Of a stretch of DNA of 16,385 nt, positions 9,001-14,476 are shown in pieces. The DNA is from JBBRLA01 sp038231615. GTDB lineage: Bacteria; Myxococcota_A; Polyangia; Palsa-1104; JAEUJZ01. The translations under genes were made by a program, and so were the position numbers. The notes beneath the pieces were generated by a model. The model saw only the letters and a program-made list of their open reading frames with translations. It had not been told where the DNA came from and did no database searches. Positions within the stretch are counted from its first letter, which is position 1; every line of letters starts with the position of its first letter. The stretch lies in the NCBI GenBank assembly GCA_038231615.1, contig JBBRLA010000115.1, forward strand, positions 1 to 16,385, read 5' to 3'.

Positions 9001-9285
9001 ATGGCAGCCCCGCCGACCGCCATGGCAGCCCCGCCGACCGCCACGGCAGCCCCGCCGACGGCCTCTTCGGGCCCCGTCACTCCTGCCGAACCTGCCACAT
9101 CGCCTGTCTCCGCCGCTGCCTTCTCTCGGGATCTCTCCGTGGCGGATCTCCTTCGCCTGGCGTGTGACCCTGAAATTGCCGCCCGGCCCCACCTGCTCCT
9201 CCAGATCGCCAATCATCCTAATGCCCCACGCGGCCTCGCGGCCCGCTTGCGCGCCCGCCTTTCGCGCCCCGCCCCGGTCCGCTAG
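6031..9285 (+). CDS. PilZ-like domain protein with long Pro/Ala-rich repeat region
   Basis: 1084 residues from GTG 6031 to TAG 9283-9285. Residues 1-~82 look like a PilZ-type beta-barrel (MPFRLELRF, EHGGVMIP, then a V/I-rich core ending GVAVVLE), as in many myxobacterial N-terminal PilZ modules. The RxxxR c-di-GMP motif is not apparent, so nucleotide binding is doubtful. Residues ~150-1030 are low-complexity, acidic and Ala/Pro/Thr/Val-rich, and include two tandem repeat arrays: hexapeptides (742-811) and heptapeptides (956-1011). The last ~55 residues return to ordered sequence (SVADLLRLACDPEIAARPHL, then IANHPNAP), reminiscent of a helical LRV/HEAT-like repeat. Two small end domains joined by a long flexible linker suggest a scaffold or surface-associated role; this is inference. 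The start is chosen from the promoter position and the PilZ-like onset. Confidence 0.8.
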   Translation: MPFRLELRFATLRQLQAHLEQYLEHGGVMIPDRLCLGVTVPGPAGGIELELIVGAQRAMVSGQAMKREPTGVAVVLEHEVLLNAWRTLLGGTAGPTLEVRGVAVGRLVRPPGKRQLQVEERIRPEGNRWARSMPSIDSRDLPRAAITPVGDRPGRRVLLPRQVMGVTTAIPTVPPASTDSPELLEIDLADALSETPGEEASAPSSAAVHRLAPVEVEPALEEEALAASEEIPVDDLIIDLGADADVAEELPADAYETAGSADADAIQVSVDRSGVLVDGAGAAPVDRAGGPIAAAFTDERGEPTSAAPMAGAGGTTQAVFMAPGAAPIVITAPVPAAPIVVVPTVGAAPGAVPAPAAPVAVAQAALFPAEATSSMTTLDADLLKFVLEDLGPGGPAAQKVDALHGSAGTVAVFEEDIFPEVEPRPATHSASTLVPDLPNEGEGLAPGGMTPLPPPPELPTQDPAAWIEAAVASTKSLKSAASASTPRPPSVGSLRPGVASSPAENKAAEIKACPASHKFTPAPREIEGGCTEMYQATVTEESATTPRTPDGAASMTTQPPGIGLSGATQVVIPEEWPETTLTAGERSDATPFTVREEAIEEFAPPPGTTAWEHGASAPAGQVQHAPDTQASPQASAPAPIEDAAEMTGDVVRTVSPSEEWLDAVVPSPSELTVANVAPGEDVRLLTKAVAESELGAASDAESAGTSAMELAPRHTLEPAGAPVQPMEHAASAPAAHPMVEVEGKQVVEGKQVVEGKQVVEAESVVEAESVVEAESVVEAESVVEAESVVEARSVVKAGSVVKAGSVVVAESGASAPLAAPEASAVIDGQQAQKATLGVAPLASALEPVVASKPILAAPVSSSTEPRGAPGPSSPSEPLLGIALAAAVLAARQPRVDATLGAPSRWRPSRMSLPAAGPILLSPALLSIPTASDLPELADGLPSAPILAEPADPFSTMAAPPTTTAAPPTATAAPPTATAAPPTATAAPPTAMAAPPTAMAAPPTATAAPPTASSGPVTPAEPATSPVSAAAFSRDLSVADLLRLACDPEIAARPHLLLQIANHPNAPRGLAARLRARLSRPAPVR
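8254..8463 (+). repeat. 18-bp tandem repeats encoding VVEAES-type hexapeptides
   Basis: Inside the PilZ-like gene: three EGKQVV units, five EAESVV units, EARSVV, two KAGSVV and a final VAES, 70 codons in all. Several units are identical at the DNA level, so recent expansion or contraction by slippage is likely. The 18-bp period keeps the frame. Confidence 0.95.
8896..9063 (+). repeat. 21-bp tandem repeats encoding eight (T/M)AAPPT(A/T) heptapeptides
   Basis: Eight contiguous in-frame units, differing mainly at the first codon (ACG or ATG), followed by SSG. They form a Pro/Ala/Thr linker close to the C-terminal ordered segment of the PilZ-like protein. Confidence 0.95.
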
Positions 9286-10568
9286 CCCGCCTTTTGCACT
9301 GCCGCTCTCCCGTCTGCAAAGAGGAGCGGCGCATCCGCCGGCAGCACCCCCTCCCACTTCGCCACCACGATCGACGCCAGGCAGTTCCCCAACACGTTCA
9401 CTGTGGTCCGCGCCATGTCCATCACTCCGTCCACCCCGAGGATCGTCGCGATCCACTCCACCTTCAGTCCGAACGTCGCGCACGTCGCGGCCAGCACCAC
9501 CAGGCTGGCCCGCGGCACCGCCGCCACCCCCTTCGACGTGATGAGCAGCGTCAGCATCATCACCAGTTGCTGCCCCAGCGACAGGTGCAGTCCGGTGGCC
9601 TGCGCAATGAACATCGAGGCCAGCGCCAGATACAGCGTGGTCCCGTCCAGGTTGAAGCTGTACCCCGCCGGAATGACAAACCCCACGATGTGCGCTGGCA
9701 CGCCCAGCCGCTCCATGGCCTGCATCGCCTTGGGCAGCGCCGACTCCGACGACGTCGTCGAGAATGCCAGGAAGAGCGGCTCGCGCAACTCGCGCAGTAC
9801 CCGCCGCACGTTCATCCCCGTCACCGCCTTCACGCCCAGCAAGAGCAGCGTCACGAAGATCAGCAGCGCCACATAAAGCGCCGCTATCAGGCTCCCCAGC
9901 CGCAGCAGCACCTGCGGCCCATAGCTCCCCACCGCCGCCGCCATCGCCGCCCCCACGCCGATGGGGGCGAAGCGCATGACCAGCTCGGTCACCTTGAACA
10001 TTGTGTCGCTGACCCCGCGCAGCACCGCCAGCACCGGCTCGCCACGCGCCCCGATGGCGGACACCCCGGCCCCGAAGAGCACCGCGAAGAACACGATCTG
10101 CAGGATCGAATTCTCCGCCATGGCCGCGACCACGCTTTCGGGCACCAACTGCTCGATGAGCGGCTTGTGCTGCGCCGCCGGCACCTCGAATAAACGCCCC
10201 TTCTCTTGCACCGCGCCCACGCCCGGGTGGGCCACGTTCGCGCAGACCAGGCCCGCCGCCAGCGCCACGCTCGTCGCCAGCCAGAACCACAGCAGCGCCT
10301 TGATCAAAAGCCGCCCGATGTGCCGGCTCCCCGCCCCGGCCAGCCCCACCACCAGGCTGGAGAACACCAGCGGCGCCACGATCATCTTGATCAGCCGGAT
10401 GAAGAGCTTCCCGATCGGCTGAAGGCCCACCGCCCACTCCCGCGGCAGCAGGCACCCCAGAGCGATCCCCAGAAACAGGCTGATGAAGATCCATGCCGTC
10501 AGCCCCGGCCCGCGGCGTCGGCTGGCGGCAGTCGGCGAGGTCTCGGCAAAGGTGGCGCTCGGGGTCAT
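9282..10568 (-). CDS. Dicarboxylate/amino-acid:cation symporter (DAACS, GltP/DctA family)
   Basis: 428 residues, ATG at 10568, TAG at 9284-9282. Family hallmarks: the serine-rich motif STTSSESALP (270-279) at the HP1 tip, NLDGT (306-310) in TM7, TSKGVAAVPRAS (344-355) at HP2 and DMARTTVN (384-391) in TM8. The TM8 Asp and Arg correspond to the substrate-binding pair of GltPh-type transporters, so an acidic substrate (glutamate, aspartate or C4-dicarboxylate) with Na+ or H+ is expected. The family folds with eight helices and two hairpins in the inner membrane and works as a trimer. The first ~20 residues (MTPSATFAETSPTAASRRRG) are a hydrophilic extension that lies in a 71-bp repeat also found three times upstream. 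The stop interlocks with that of the PilZ-like gene (shared CTAG). Exact substrate unknown. Confidence 0.95.
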   Translation of the reverse strand: MTPSATFAETSPTAASRRRGPGLTAWIFISLFLGIALGCLLPREWAVGLQPIGKLFIRLIKMIVAPLVFSSLVVGLAGAGSRHIGRLLIKALLWFWLATSVALAAGLVCANVAHPGVGAVQEKGRLFEVPAAQHKPLIEQLVPESVVAAMAENSILQIVFFAVLFGAGVSAIGARGEPVLAVLRGVSDTMFKVTELVMRFAPIGVGAAMAAAVGSYGPQVLLRLGSLIAALYVALLIFVTLLLLGVKAVTGMNVRRVLRELREPLFLAFSTTSSESALPKAMQAMERLGVPAHIVGFVIPAGYSFNLDGTTLYLALASMFIAQATGLHLSLGQQLVMMLTLLITSKGVAAVPRASLVVLAATCATFGLKVEWIATILGVDGVMDMARTTVNVLGNCLASIVVAKWEGVLPADAPLLFADGRAAVQKAG

Positions 10569-10639
10569 GGGTTCACCCGCCCGCGGCGGCGGCTGGCGGC
10601 TGGCGGCGAGGTCTCGGCAAAGGTGGCGTTCGGCGTCAT
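10565..10639 (-). CDS. Mini-ORF 3 (24 codons), coupled to the symporter start
   Basis: ATG at 10639; its TGA (10567-10565) overlaps the symporter ATG (10568) as ATGA. It differs from the symporter N-terminus at residues 4 (Asn for Ser) and 13 (Pro for Thr). Ribosomes finishing here could reinitiate on the symporter; this is inference. Confidence 0.35.
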   Translation of the reverse strand: MTPNATFAETSPPAASRRRGRVNP

Positions 10640-10710
10640 GGGTTCACCCGCCCGCGGCGTCGGCTGGCGGCAGTCGGCGAGGTCTCGGCAAAGGTGGCGC
10701 TCGGCGTCAT
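10636..10710 (-). CDS. Mini-ORF 2 (24 codons) in the 71-bp repeat leader
   Basis: Same layout as mini-ORF 1, ending GRVNP. ATG at 10710 overlaps the preceding stop (ATGA) and its own TGA overlaps the ATG of mini-ORF 3. The amino-acid sequence of the first 20 codons matches the symporter start. Confidence 0.35.
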   Translation of the reverse strand: MTPSATFAETSPTAASRRRGRVNP

Positions 10711-10781
10711 GGGTTCACTGGCCCGCGGCGTCGGCTGGCGGCAGTCGGCGAGGTCTCGGCAAAGGTGGCGCTCGGGGTCAT
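10707..10781 (-). CDS. Mini-ORF 1 (24 codons) in the 71-bp repeat leader
   Basis: ATG at 10781, TGA at 10709-10707. The first 20 residues are identical to the symporter N-terminus, then PVNP. It starts 4 nt after the stop of the upstream gene and its TGA overlaps the next ATG as ATGA. No Shine-Dalgarno sequence is visible, so translation would depend on coupling. It could equally be an untranslated by-product of the duplication. Confidence 0.35.
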   Translation of the reverse strand: MTPSATFAETSPTAASRRRGPVNP

Positions 10782-10785
10782 GGGT

Positions 10786-11424
10786 TCACACCGTCAGCTT
10801 CCATCCGGGGGCCGCCATCACCTGGGCCGCCAGTTCGTTGAGCGGGGGGGGATCGTCGGAGAGCAGCCGCAGGAGCGCCCTGCCCAGCACGGCCTCGGCA
10901 GTGGCGGCCAGGCCCGACTCGACCCGCTCGTAGAGGCCGGCGTCGCGGTCGTTCCCGGCATTGCGCCGGGAAAGCGATGCCAGTTGCGCCCTGGCCCCGC
11001 CTGCGCTGGGTCGAGAGAGGGGCTGCCCCTTGCGCCAGGCCACGGCGGCGCTGGCCACCAGTTCCAGCTCGACAACGCCACCCTTGTCGTACCAGGCGAT
11101 GCCGCCGCGGGCGCCGGCGGGGGCGCCGAGATCGGCGTGCAGGGCCAGGCAGTCTTCGCCGGACTCCGAGATCACCTCGGCAGCCACGGGCAGGGCCGCC
11201 CGGGGAAAGAGGGGCTCTTCGTAGATATCCACCCAGTCACCCAACACATCCGGCCAGCGGGGCTCGCGCAGGGCGGCCACCTGGGTCGGGATGACCACCG
11301 AGATCTCCCGCGACCTTTCCGTCGGCCGCAGCACGACCAGTTTTGCCGTGCCCCGCCAGGCCCGCCCCAGCAACGAACGCACCGCCTCGACTTGATTCCC
11401 TGGAAGGAGGAGCCACTCGATCAT
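10786..11424 (-). CDS. Hypothetical protein, 212 residues, upstream of the symporter
   Basis: ATG at 11424, TGA at 10788-10786. I do not recognise the family. The sequence looks soluble: no signal peptide or membrane helix is evident. The N-terminus alternates short beta-like strands and helices (MIEWLLLPGNQVEAVRSLLG, then KLVVLRP, ISVVIPTQV), the middle has an acidic stretch (SGEDCLALHADLG), and the C-terminal third is helical (YERVESGLAATAEAVLGRAL). An in-frame upstream ATG (11439) is followed at once by a stop, so 11424 is the start. It lies 4 nt before the first mini-ORF and probably shares a transcript with the symporter, which hints at a related function but does not show one. Confidence 0.7.
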   Translation of the reverse strand: MIEWLLLPGNQVEAVRSLLGRAWRGTAKLVVLRPTERSREISVVIPTQVAALREPRWPDVLGDWVDIYEEPLFPRAALPVAAEVISESGEDCLALHADLGAPAGARGGIAWYDKGGVVELELVASAAVAWRKGQPLSRPSAGGARAQLASLSRRNAGNDRDAGLYERVESGLAATAEAVLGRALLRLLSDDPPPLNELAAQVMAAPGWKLTV

Positions 11425-11469
11425 GGCTCAGGGTAGCATGACCCCGCCCGGGGGCACGGGAATCACGGG

Positions 11470-11486
11470 CTCATGAATCACATGAG
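11470..11486. promoter_or_regulatory. Perfect inverted repeat, possible operator
   Basis: CTCATG-AATCA-CATGAG is a 6-bp perfect inverted repeat with a 5-bp spacer, about 46 bp upstream of the minus-strand gene start at 11424. Its position would suit an operator for that operon; no matching site was seen elsewhere in the window. Confidence 0.35.
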
Positions 11487-11510
11487 GGTGGGTCTTTGAT
11501 GAAGGTCTTC

Positions 11511-11637
11511 TCATTTCTCATCGAGCGAGTACACCTGCTCATAGGGTCCCAAGTTGCCTGTACGGACCCGCTCGTACACGTCCAGCGACGGCTTGAGGTC
11601 AGCACCCAGTAGGGACTGTTGTGGAGTCGGACAGGAA
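11511..11637 (-). pseudogene. Possible C-terminal remnant of a protein gene
   Basis: On the minus strand a frame ending at TGA 11513-11511 reads QQSLLGADLKPSLDVY then ERVRTGNLGPYEQVYSLDEK, which has the look and moderately GC-rich third positions of real coding sequence. Upstream it runs into the 21-bp repeats (read as SRKDRDS heptads) and meets a stop within the AT-rich array, with no ATG, GTG or TTG start. It may be the tail of a gene disrupted by repeat expansion. Family not recognised. Confidence 0.3.
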
Positions 11638-11721
11638 GAATGACGGTCTTTACGTGAAGAATCACGGTCTTTACGTGAAGAATCACGGTCTCTACGCGAA
11701 GAATCACGGTCTGCACGTGAA
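11638..11721. repeat. Array A: four tandem 21-bp repeats
   Basis: Four contiguous units (starting 11638, 11659, 11680, 11701) of the form GAATcACGGTCTttACGtGAA with few changes and no spacers. The same unit occurs inverted at 11894-11935. Together with the next arrays it fills the 617-bp region between 11425 and bioB, where no intact gene is seen. Confidence 0.97.
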
Positions 11722-11740
11722 GCGACATGAGGGTGAAGAC

Positions 11741-11854
11741 GCTGGAGCGTGTTTTTATATCGCTAGAGCGTGTTTTTATATCGCCGGAGCGTGTTTTTAT
11801 ATCGCTGGAACGTGTTTTTATATCGCTGGAACGTGTTTTTATATCGCTGGAACG
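11741..11854. repeat. Array B: AT-rich 21-bp tandem repeats, five full copies plus a partial
   Basis: Units start at 11741, 11762, 11783, 11804 and 11825, with a 9-bp partial copy at 11846. Each has a GCTGGAgCG lead followed by the AT-rich core TGTTTTTATATC. The core stands out sharply in this GC-rich DNA. The 21-bp period equals two helical turns, so the cores lie on one face of the helix. Short plus-strand ORFs across it read LERVFIS or ACFYIAG heptads and are not considered genes. Confidence 0.97.
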
Positions 11855-11893
11855 ACTTATGCCCCGTGATCGTTCACCAAGATCCCGAGATTC

Positions 11894-11935
11894 CTCGCGT
11901 AAAGACCGCCATTCTCCGCGTAAAGACCGTCATTC
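11894..11935. repeat. Array A': two inverted copies of the array A unit
   Basis: Two contiguous 21-bp units containing CGCGTAAAGACCG(C/T)CATTC are the reverse complement of the array A unit. More degenerate copies seem to extend left to about 11860. With array A they form inverted arms around the AT-rich array B. Confidence 0.93.
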
Positions 11936-11937
11936 TT

Positions 11938-11954
11938 CGCCTGGCCTCCAGGCG
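11938..11954. other. Short perfect hairpin next to array A'
   Basis: CGCCTGG-CCT-CCAGGCG is a 7-bp perfect stem with a 3-nt loop at the right edge of the inverted repeat copies. No T-run follows. It could block read-through towards bioB or be part of the repeat structure. Confidence 0.55.
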
Positions 11955-12024
11955 ATCTCGGTCGGACGCGGGTACGACCCGAGTGCCTGAGCCGGCTGGG
12001 CCCAGGCACGTGGCGCGGCGCATG

Positions 12025-12033
12025 TGGTATAAC
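12025..12033 (+). promoter_or_regulatory. Extended -10 promoter of bioB, probably leaderless or nearly so
   Basis: TGGTATAAC is an extended -10 (TGn plus TATAAC) ending 8 nt before the bioB ATG. No good -35 is seen at normal spacing and no Shine-Dalgarno sequence is present. Confidence 0.5.
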
Positions 12034-12041
12034 TGCCGCTG

Positions 12042-13025
12042 ATGACGACGACGACGACGACCCCTGCTGAGACGAACGGCTTGCGCCACGACCACACCCT
12101 ACAAGAGATCCGCGCCCTCCATGACCTGCCCCTGCCGGACCTGCTCTACCGGGCGCAGACGGTGCATCGCCAGCATCACGACCCGGGTGAGGTGCAGCTC
12201 TGCTCGTTGCTCTCGGTGAAGACCGGCGGCTGCCAGGAGGACTGCGCCTACTGCCCGCAGTCGTCGCTGAACGACGCCATGGACGCCGAGCGCTTCCTGC
12301 GGGTGGACGAGGTCATGGACAGCGCGACTCGGGCCAAAGAGGCGGGGGCGACGCGCTTCTGCATGGGGGCTGCGTGGCGCGAGATCAAGGACGGGCCGGC
12401 CTTCGACCGCGTGCTGGAGATGGTCCGCGGGGTCCGGGGCCTGGGCCTGGAGGCCTGCGTGACCCTGGGGATGCTCAACGAAGAGCAGGCCGCGCGGCTG
12501 AAGCAGGCCGGGCTTTCGGCCTACAACCACAACCTGGACACGTCGCGGGCGTTTTACGGGAACATCATCACGACCCGGACCTACGAGGACCGGCTGTCCA
12601 CGCTGCGGCGGGTACGGCAGGCGGGCATCACCGTGTGCTCCGGCGGCATCATCGGAATGGGCGAGACAGTGGACGATCGCTGCCTGATGCTCCAGACGCT
12701 GGCCTCGCTTTGCCCGCACCCGGAAAGCGTGCCGGTAAACGCGCTGGTGCCGGTCGCCGGGACGCCCCTTGCGGGACGGCCGCAGGTGGCCCCCATCGAG
12801 CTGGTGCGCATGATCGCCACGGCGCGCCTGCTGATGCCGAAAAGCCGGGTGCGTCTGTCGGCGGGGCGGGCACAGCTTTCTGACGAGGCGCAACTCCTGT
12901 GCTTCCTGGCGGGGGCGAATTCGATCTTCTACGGCGAGAAACTTTTGACCACCGGCAACCCCGCTACCGAGGCGGACCAGCGCCTGCTGCGTGAGGCGGG
13001 GATGCGGGCGGCGCCGGCGGCATGA
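12042..13025 (+). CDS. bioB: Biotin synthase
   Basis: 327 residues, normal for BioB. It carries the radical-SAM cluster motif as C64-x3-C68-x2-C71 (TGGCQEDCAYCPQS). Further BioB landmarks are RFCMGAAWRE, YNHNLDTS, CSGGIIGMGE and the C-terminal SAGRAQLSDE, FLAGANSIFYGEKLLTTGNP with the conserved Arg/Asn/Tyr set around the [2Fe-2S] cluster. It converts dethiobiotin to biotin in the cytosol, using SAM and sulfur from the auxiliary cluster. The N-terminus begins Met-Thr6, from a run of ACG codons right after the ATG, upstream of the conserved fold. The last codons overlap the start of srkA (ATGA), so the two are co-translated. Other biotin genes are not in the window. Confidence 0.98.
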   Translation: MTTTTTTPAETNGLRHDHTLQEIRALHDLPLPDLLYRAQTVHRQHHDPGEVQLCSLLSVKTGGCQEDCAYCPQSSLNDAMDAERFLRVDEVMDSATRAKEAGATRFCMGAAWREIKDGPAFDRVLEMVRGVRGLGLEACVTLGMLNEEQAARLKQAGLSAYNHNLDTSRAFYGNIITTRTYEDRLSTLRRVRQAGITVCSGGIIGMGETVDDRCLMLQTLASLCPHPESVPVNALVPVAGTPLAGRPQVAPIELVRMIATARLLMPKSRVRLSAGRAQLSDEAQLLCFLAGANSIFYGEKLLTTGNPATEADQRLLREAGMRAAPAA

Positions 13026-13975
13026 GCGATCTTTTTCTCCATCTGACCCCGGACAAGGTGCTGGATGCGGTGGAAGTCGGGGGCCTGCGGGCCACCGGCC
13101 GGGCGATGGCCCTGAACAGCTACGAGAACCGGGTCTACGACGTGGAGATGGAGGACGGCAGTAGCCGGGTGATGAAGTTCTACCGCCCGGGGCGCTGGTC
13201 GCGGGAAGCGATCCTCGACGAGCATCAGTTCCTGCGCGAGCTGCGCGACGAGGGCATGCCAGTGGCCGCGGCGGAGGCGCTGGGGCAAGGCGAAGACGGG
13301 AACACCCTGGGCCAGGTGTCGGGGATCTTCTACGCGTCGTTCCCCAAGGTGCGCGGGCGGATGCGGCTCTCGGACGAACTTTCGCCGGACGATCTAGCCA
13401 GCACGGGGCGCCTTTTGGCTCGGCTGCACAACGTCGGCGAGGCAAAAGAGGCCCCGCACCGGCCGCGCTTCCTGCCGGGGCCGTATGCTTTGGACGAGGT
13501 CGATTATCTTTGCGAGAAGTGGATCCCGCTGGAGCTTCAGGGGCGCTACCGGCGGGCGGCGGCGGCCATCGGGCAGGCGGCGGCGGGGATTGCCAGGCTG
13601 CCGGTGCAGCGCATCCACGGGGACTGCCACCTGGGAAACCTCATCTATACATCGAGCGGCCCGTGCTTTGTCGATTTCGACGATTTTCTGATGGGGCCGG
13701 TGGTGCAGGACCTGTGGCTCTTACCCGACGGGGACCCGGAACGGACGCAGGCGCTGTGCGACGGTTATGAGGAACTGCGCCGGCTGGACCGGGGGGCGGT
13801 GGCGCTGATCGAGGCACTGCGGGGGCTGCGGATGATTCATTACGCGGCCTGGGTCGGCCACCGCCACGACGACCCGGCCTTTCAGCGGGCCTTCTCGCAC
13901 TACCCGGAGCACCGCCACTGGTCGGCGGAGACCGACGATCTGGAGCGGCAGGTGGAACGGCTGCCCGCGCCATAA
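13022..13975 (+). CDS. srkA: Stress response kinase A (YihE/SrkA/RdoA family)
   Basis: 317 residues, close to the usual length of ~328. The N-lobe segment NSYENRVYDVEMEDGSSR followed by VMKFYRPGRWS closely matches the YihE signature and holds the ATP-binding Lys52. The catalytic loop is HGDCHLGN (199-206: Asp201, Asn206) and the metal-binding motif is DFDDF (218-222). The aminoglycoside-phosphotransferase-like fold supports a cytosolic Ser/Thr kinase. In E. coli the protein limits death-pathway signalling under stress and is linked to Cpx; its substrate is unclear. ATG 13022 overlaps the bioB TGA by 4 nt, so translation is coupled. The gene ends 43 bp before the rnpB promoter. Confidence 0.95.
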   Translation: MSDLFLHLTPDKVLDAVEVGGLRATGRAMALNSYENRVYDVEMEDGSSRVMKFYRPGRWSREAILDEHQFLRELRDEGMPVAAAEALGQGEDGNTLGQVSGIFYASFPKVRGRMRLSDELSPDDLASTGRLLARLHNVGEAKEAPHRPRFLPGPYALDEVDYLCEKWIPLELQGRYRRAAAAIGQAAAGIARLPVQRIHGDCHLGNLIYTSSGPCFVDFDDFLMGPVVQDLWLLPDGDPERTQALCDGYEELRRLDRGAVALIEALRGLRMIHYAAWVGHRHDDPAFQRAFSHYPEHRHWSAETDDLERQVERLPAP

Positions 13976-14017
13976 CGCCGGAACACGCCGCGGCAGGGAT
14001 CTGGGGAAAGACAGGGC

Positions 14018-14046
14018 TTGCGCCGCGCCCCCGGGCGGCCTATCCT
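14018..14046 (+). promoter_or_regulatory. rnpB promoter
   Basis: TTGCGC (14018-14023), a 17-nt spacer and TATCCT (14041-14046) form a sigma70-like promoter. Transcription is expected near 14053, a few bases before the P1 helix of the RNase P RNA. Confidence 0.72.
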
Positions 14047-14056
14047 TTTGCCGTCT

Positions 14057-14447
14057 TCGTCGGAGCCGGTGAGGCGATCGCCGGCATGAACATGCGGGAG
14101 GAAAGTCCGGGCTTCACAGGGCAGGGTGCCGGTCAACGGCCGGTCGAGGTGACTCGAAGGAAAGTGCCACAGAAAAAATACCGCCGGACGGGGTTTGCCC
14201 CGGACGGTAAGGGTGAAATGGTGCGGTAAAAGCGCACCGGGCCCCTGGTAACAGGGACCGCAGGGTAAACCCCACCTGAAGCAAGACCGCAAAGAGGGTG
14301 TCGGAAGGCGAAAGCCCGACGACCAGGATGGCCCGTCCTGCCGCTCTCAGGTTGGTCGCTCGAGCCCCGGAGCAATCCGGGGCCTAGATGAATGGTCGCT
14401 GCCGCCGCAAGGCGGAACAGAACCCGGCTTACGGCCGGCTCCGACGA
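14057..14447 (+). ncRNA. rnpB: RNase P RNA (bacterial type A)
   Basis: The ends are set by a perfect 13-bp P1 helix (14057-14069 with 14435-14447). Conserved core blocks occur in the right order: GAGGAAAGTCCGGGC (CR-I), CACAGAAAAAATACCGCC, GGTAAGGGTGAAATGGTGCG, AAACCCCACCTGAAGCAAGA, TAGATGAATGG and AGAACCCGGCTTACGG (CR-V). It is the catalytic RNA that, with RnpA, removes the 5' leader from pre-tRNAs. About 391 nt is normal for type A. A T-run (14454-14459) follows shortly after P1 and may help end transcription. Confidence 0.97.
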
Positions 14448-14469
14448 ATGACATTTTTTCGGCTATGCT
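14441..14469 (+). promoter_or_regulatory. Candidate leaderless promoter of the beta-galactosidase gene
   Basis: TATGCT (14464-14469) ends 7 nt before GTG 14477. CCGACG (14441-14446), 17 nt upstream, keeps only the GAC core of a -35 and lies inside the end of rnpB. No Shine-Dalgarno sequence is present. Confidence 0.4.
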
Positions 14470-14476
14470 TCGTGGC

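Larger units (their letters stand above)
10509..10792. repeat. Four tandem 71-bp repeats duplicating the symporter 5' end
   Basis: Units begin at 10509, 10580, 10651 and 10722, with exactly 71 bp between matching positions. Each holds CCCGCGGCG, CTCGGCAAAGGTGGCG and CATGGGTTCAC in the same order. Reverse-strand start codons fall at 10568, 10639, 10710 and 10781. The units differ at few positions (the unit at 10580 is the most divergent), so the duplication looks recent. Because 71 is not a multiple of 3, each unit shifts frame, but each also brings its own ATG and the TGA for the preceding unit. Confidence 0.97.

Noticed and set aside
6792..9212. Long minus-strand frames opposite the PilZ-like gene, Ser/Thr/Ala-rich
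   Set aside because: They are mirror images of the plus-strand repeats; the plus strand has the promoter, the ordered end domains and a complete reading frame.
8662..10494. 610-codon minus-strand frame overlapping the symporter
   Set aside because: It is an out-of-frame reading of the symporter gene, rich in Gly/Arg/Ala with no family features.
10483..11436. Plus-strand frame of 317 codons across the 71-bp repeats and the 212-residue gene
   Set aside because: Shadow of the minus-strand operon; no promoter and no protein features, and the repeats make sense on the minus strand.
11638..11935. CRISPR array
   Set aside because: The units are contiguous with no unique spacers, and no cas genes are present.
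11621..11990. Two overlapping small plus-strand ORFs reading ACFYIAG and LERVFIS heptads
   Set aside because: Both are simple translations of the 21-bp arrays, with no ribosome site or promoter and with equally open alternative frames.
12099..13445. 448-codon minus-strand frame opposite bioB and srkA
   Set aside because: Antisense to two certain genes; the Arg/Pro/His-rich composition is typical of a GC shadow.
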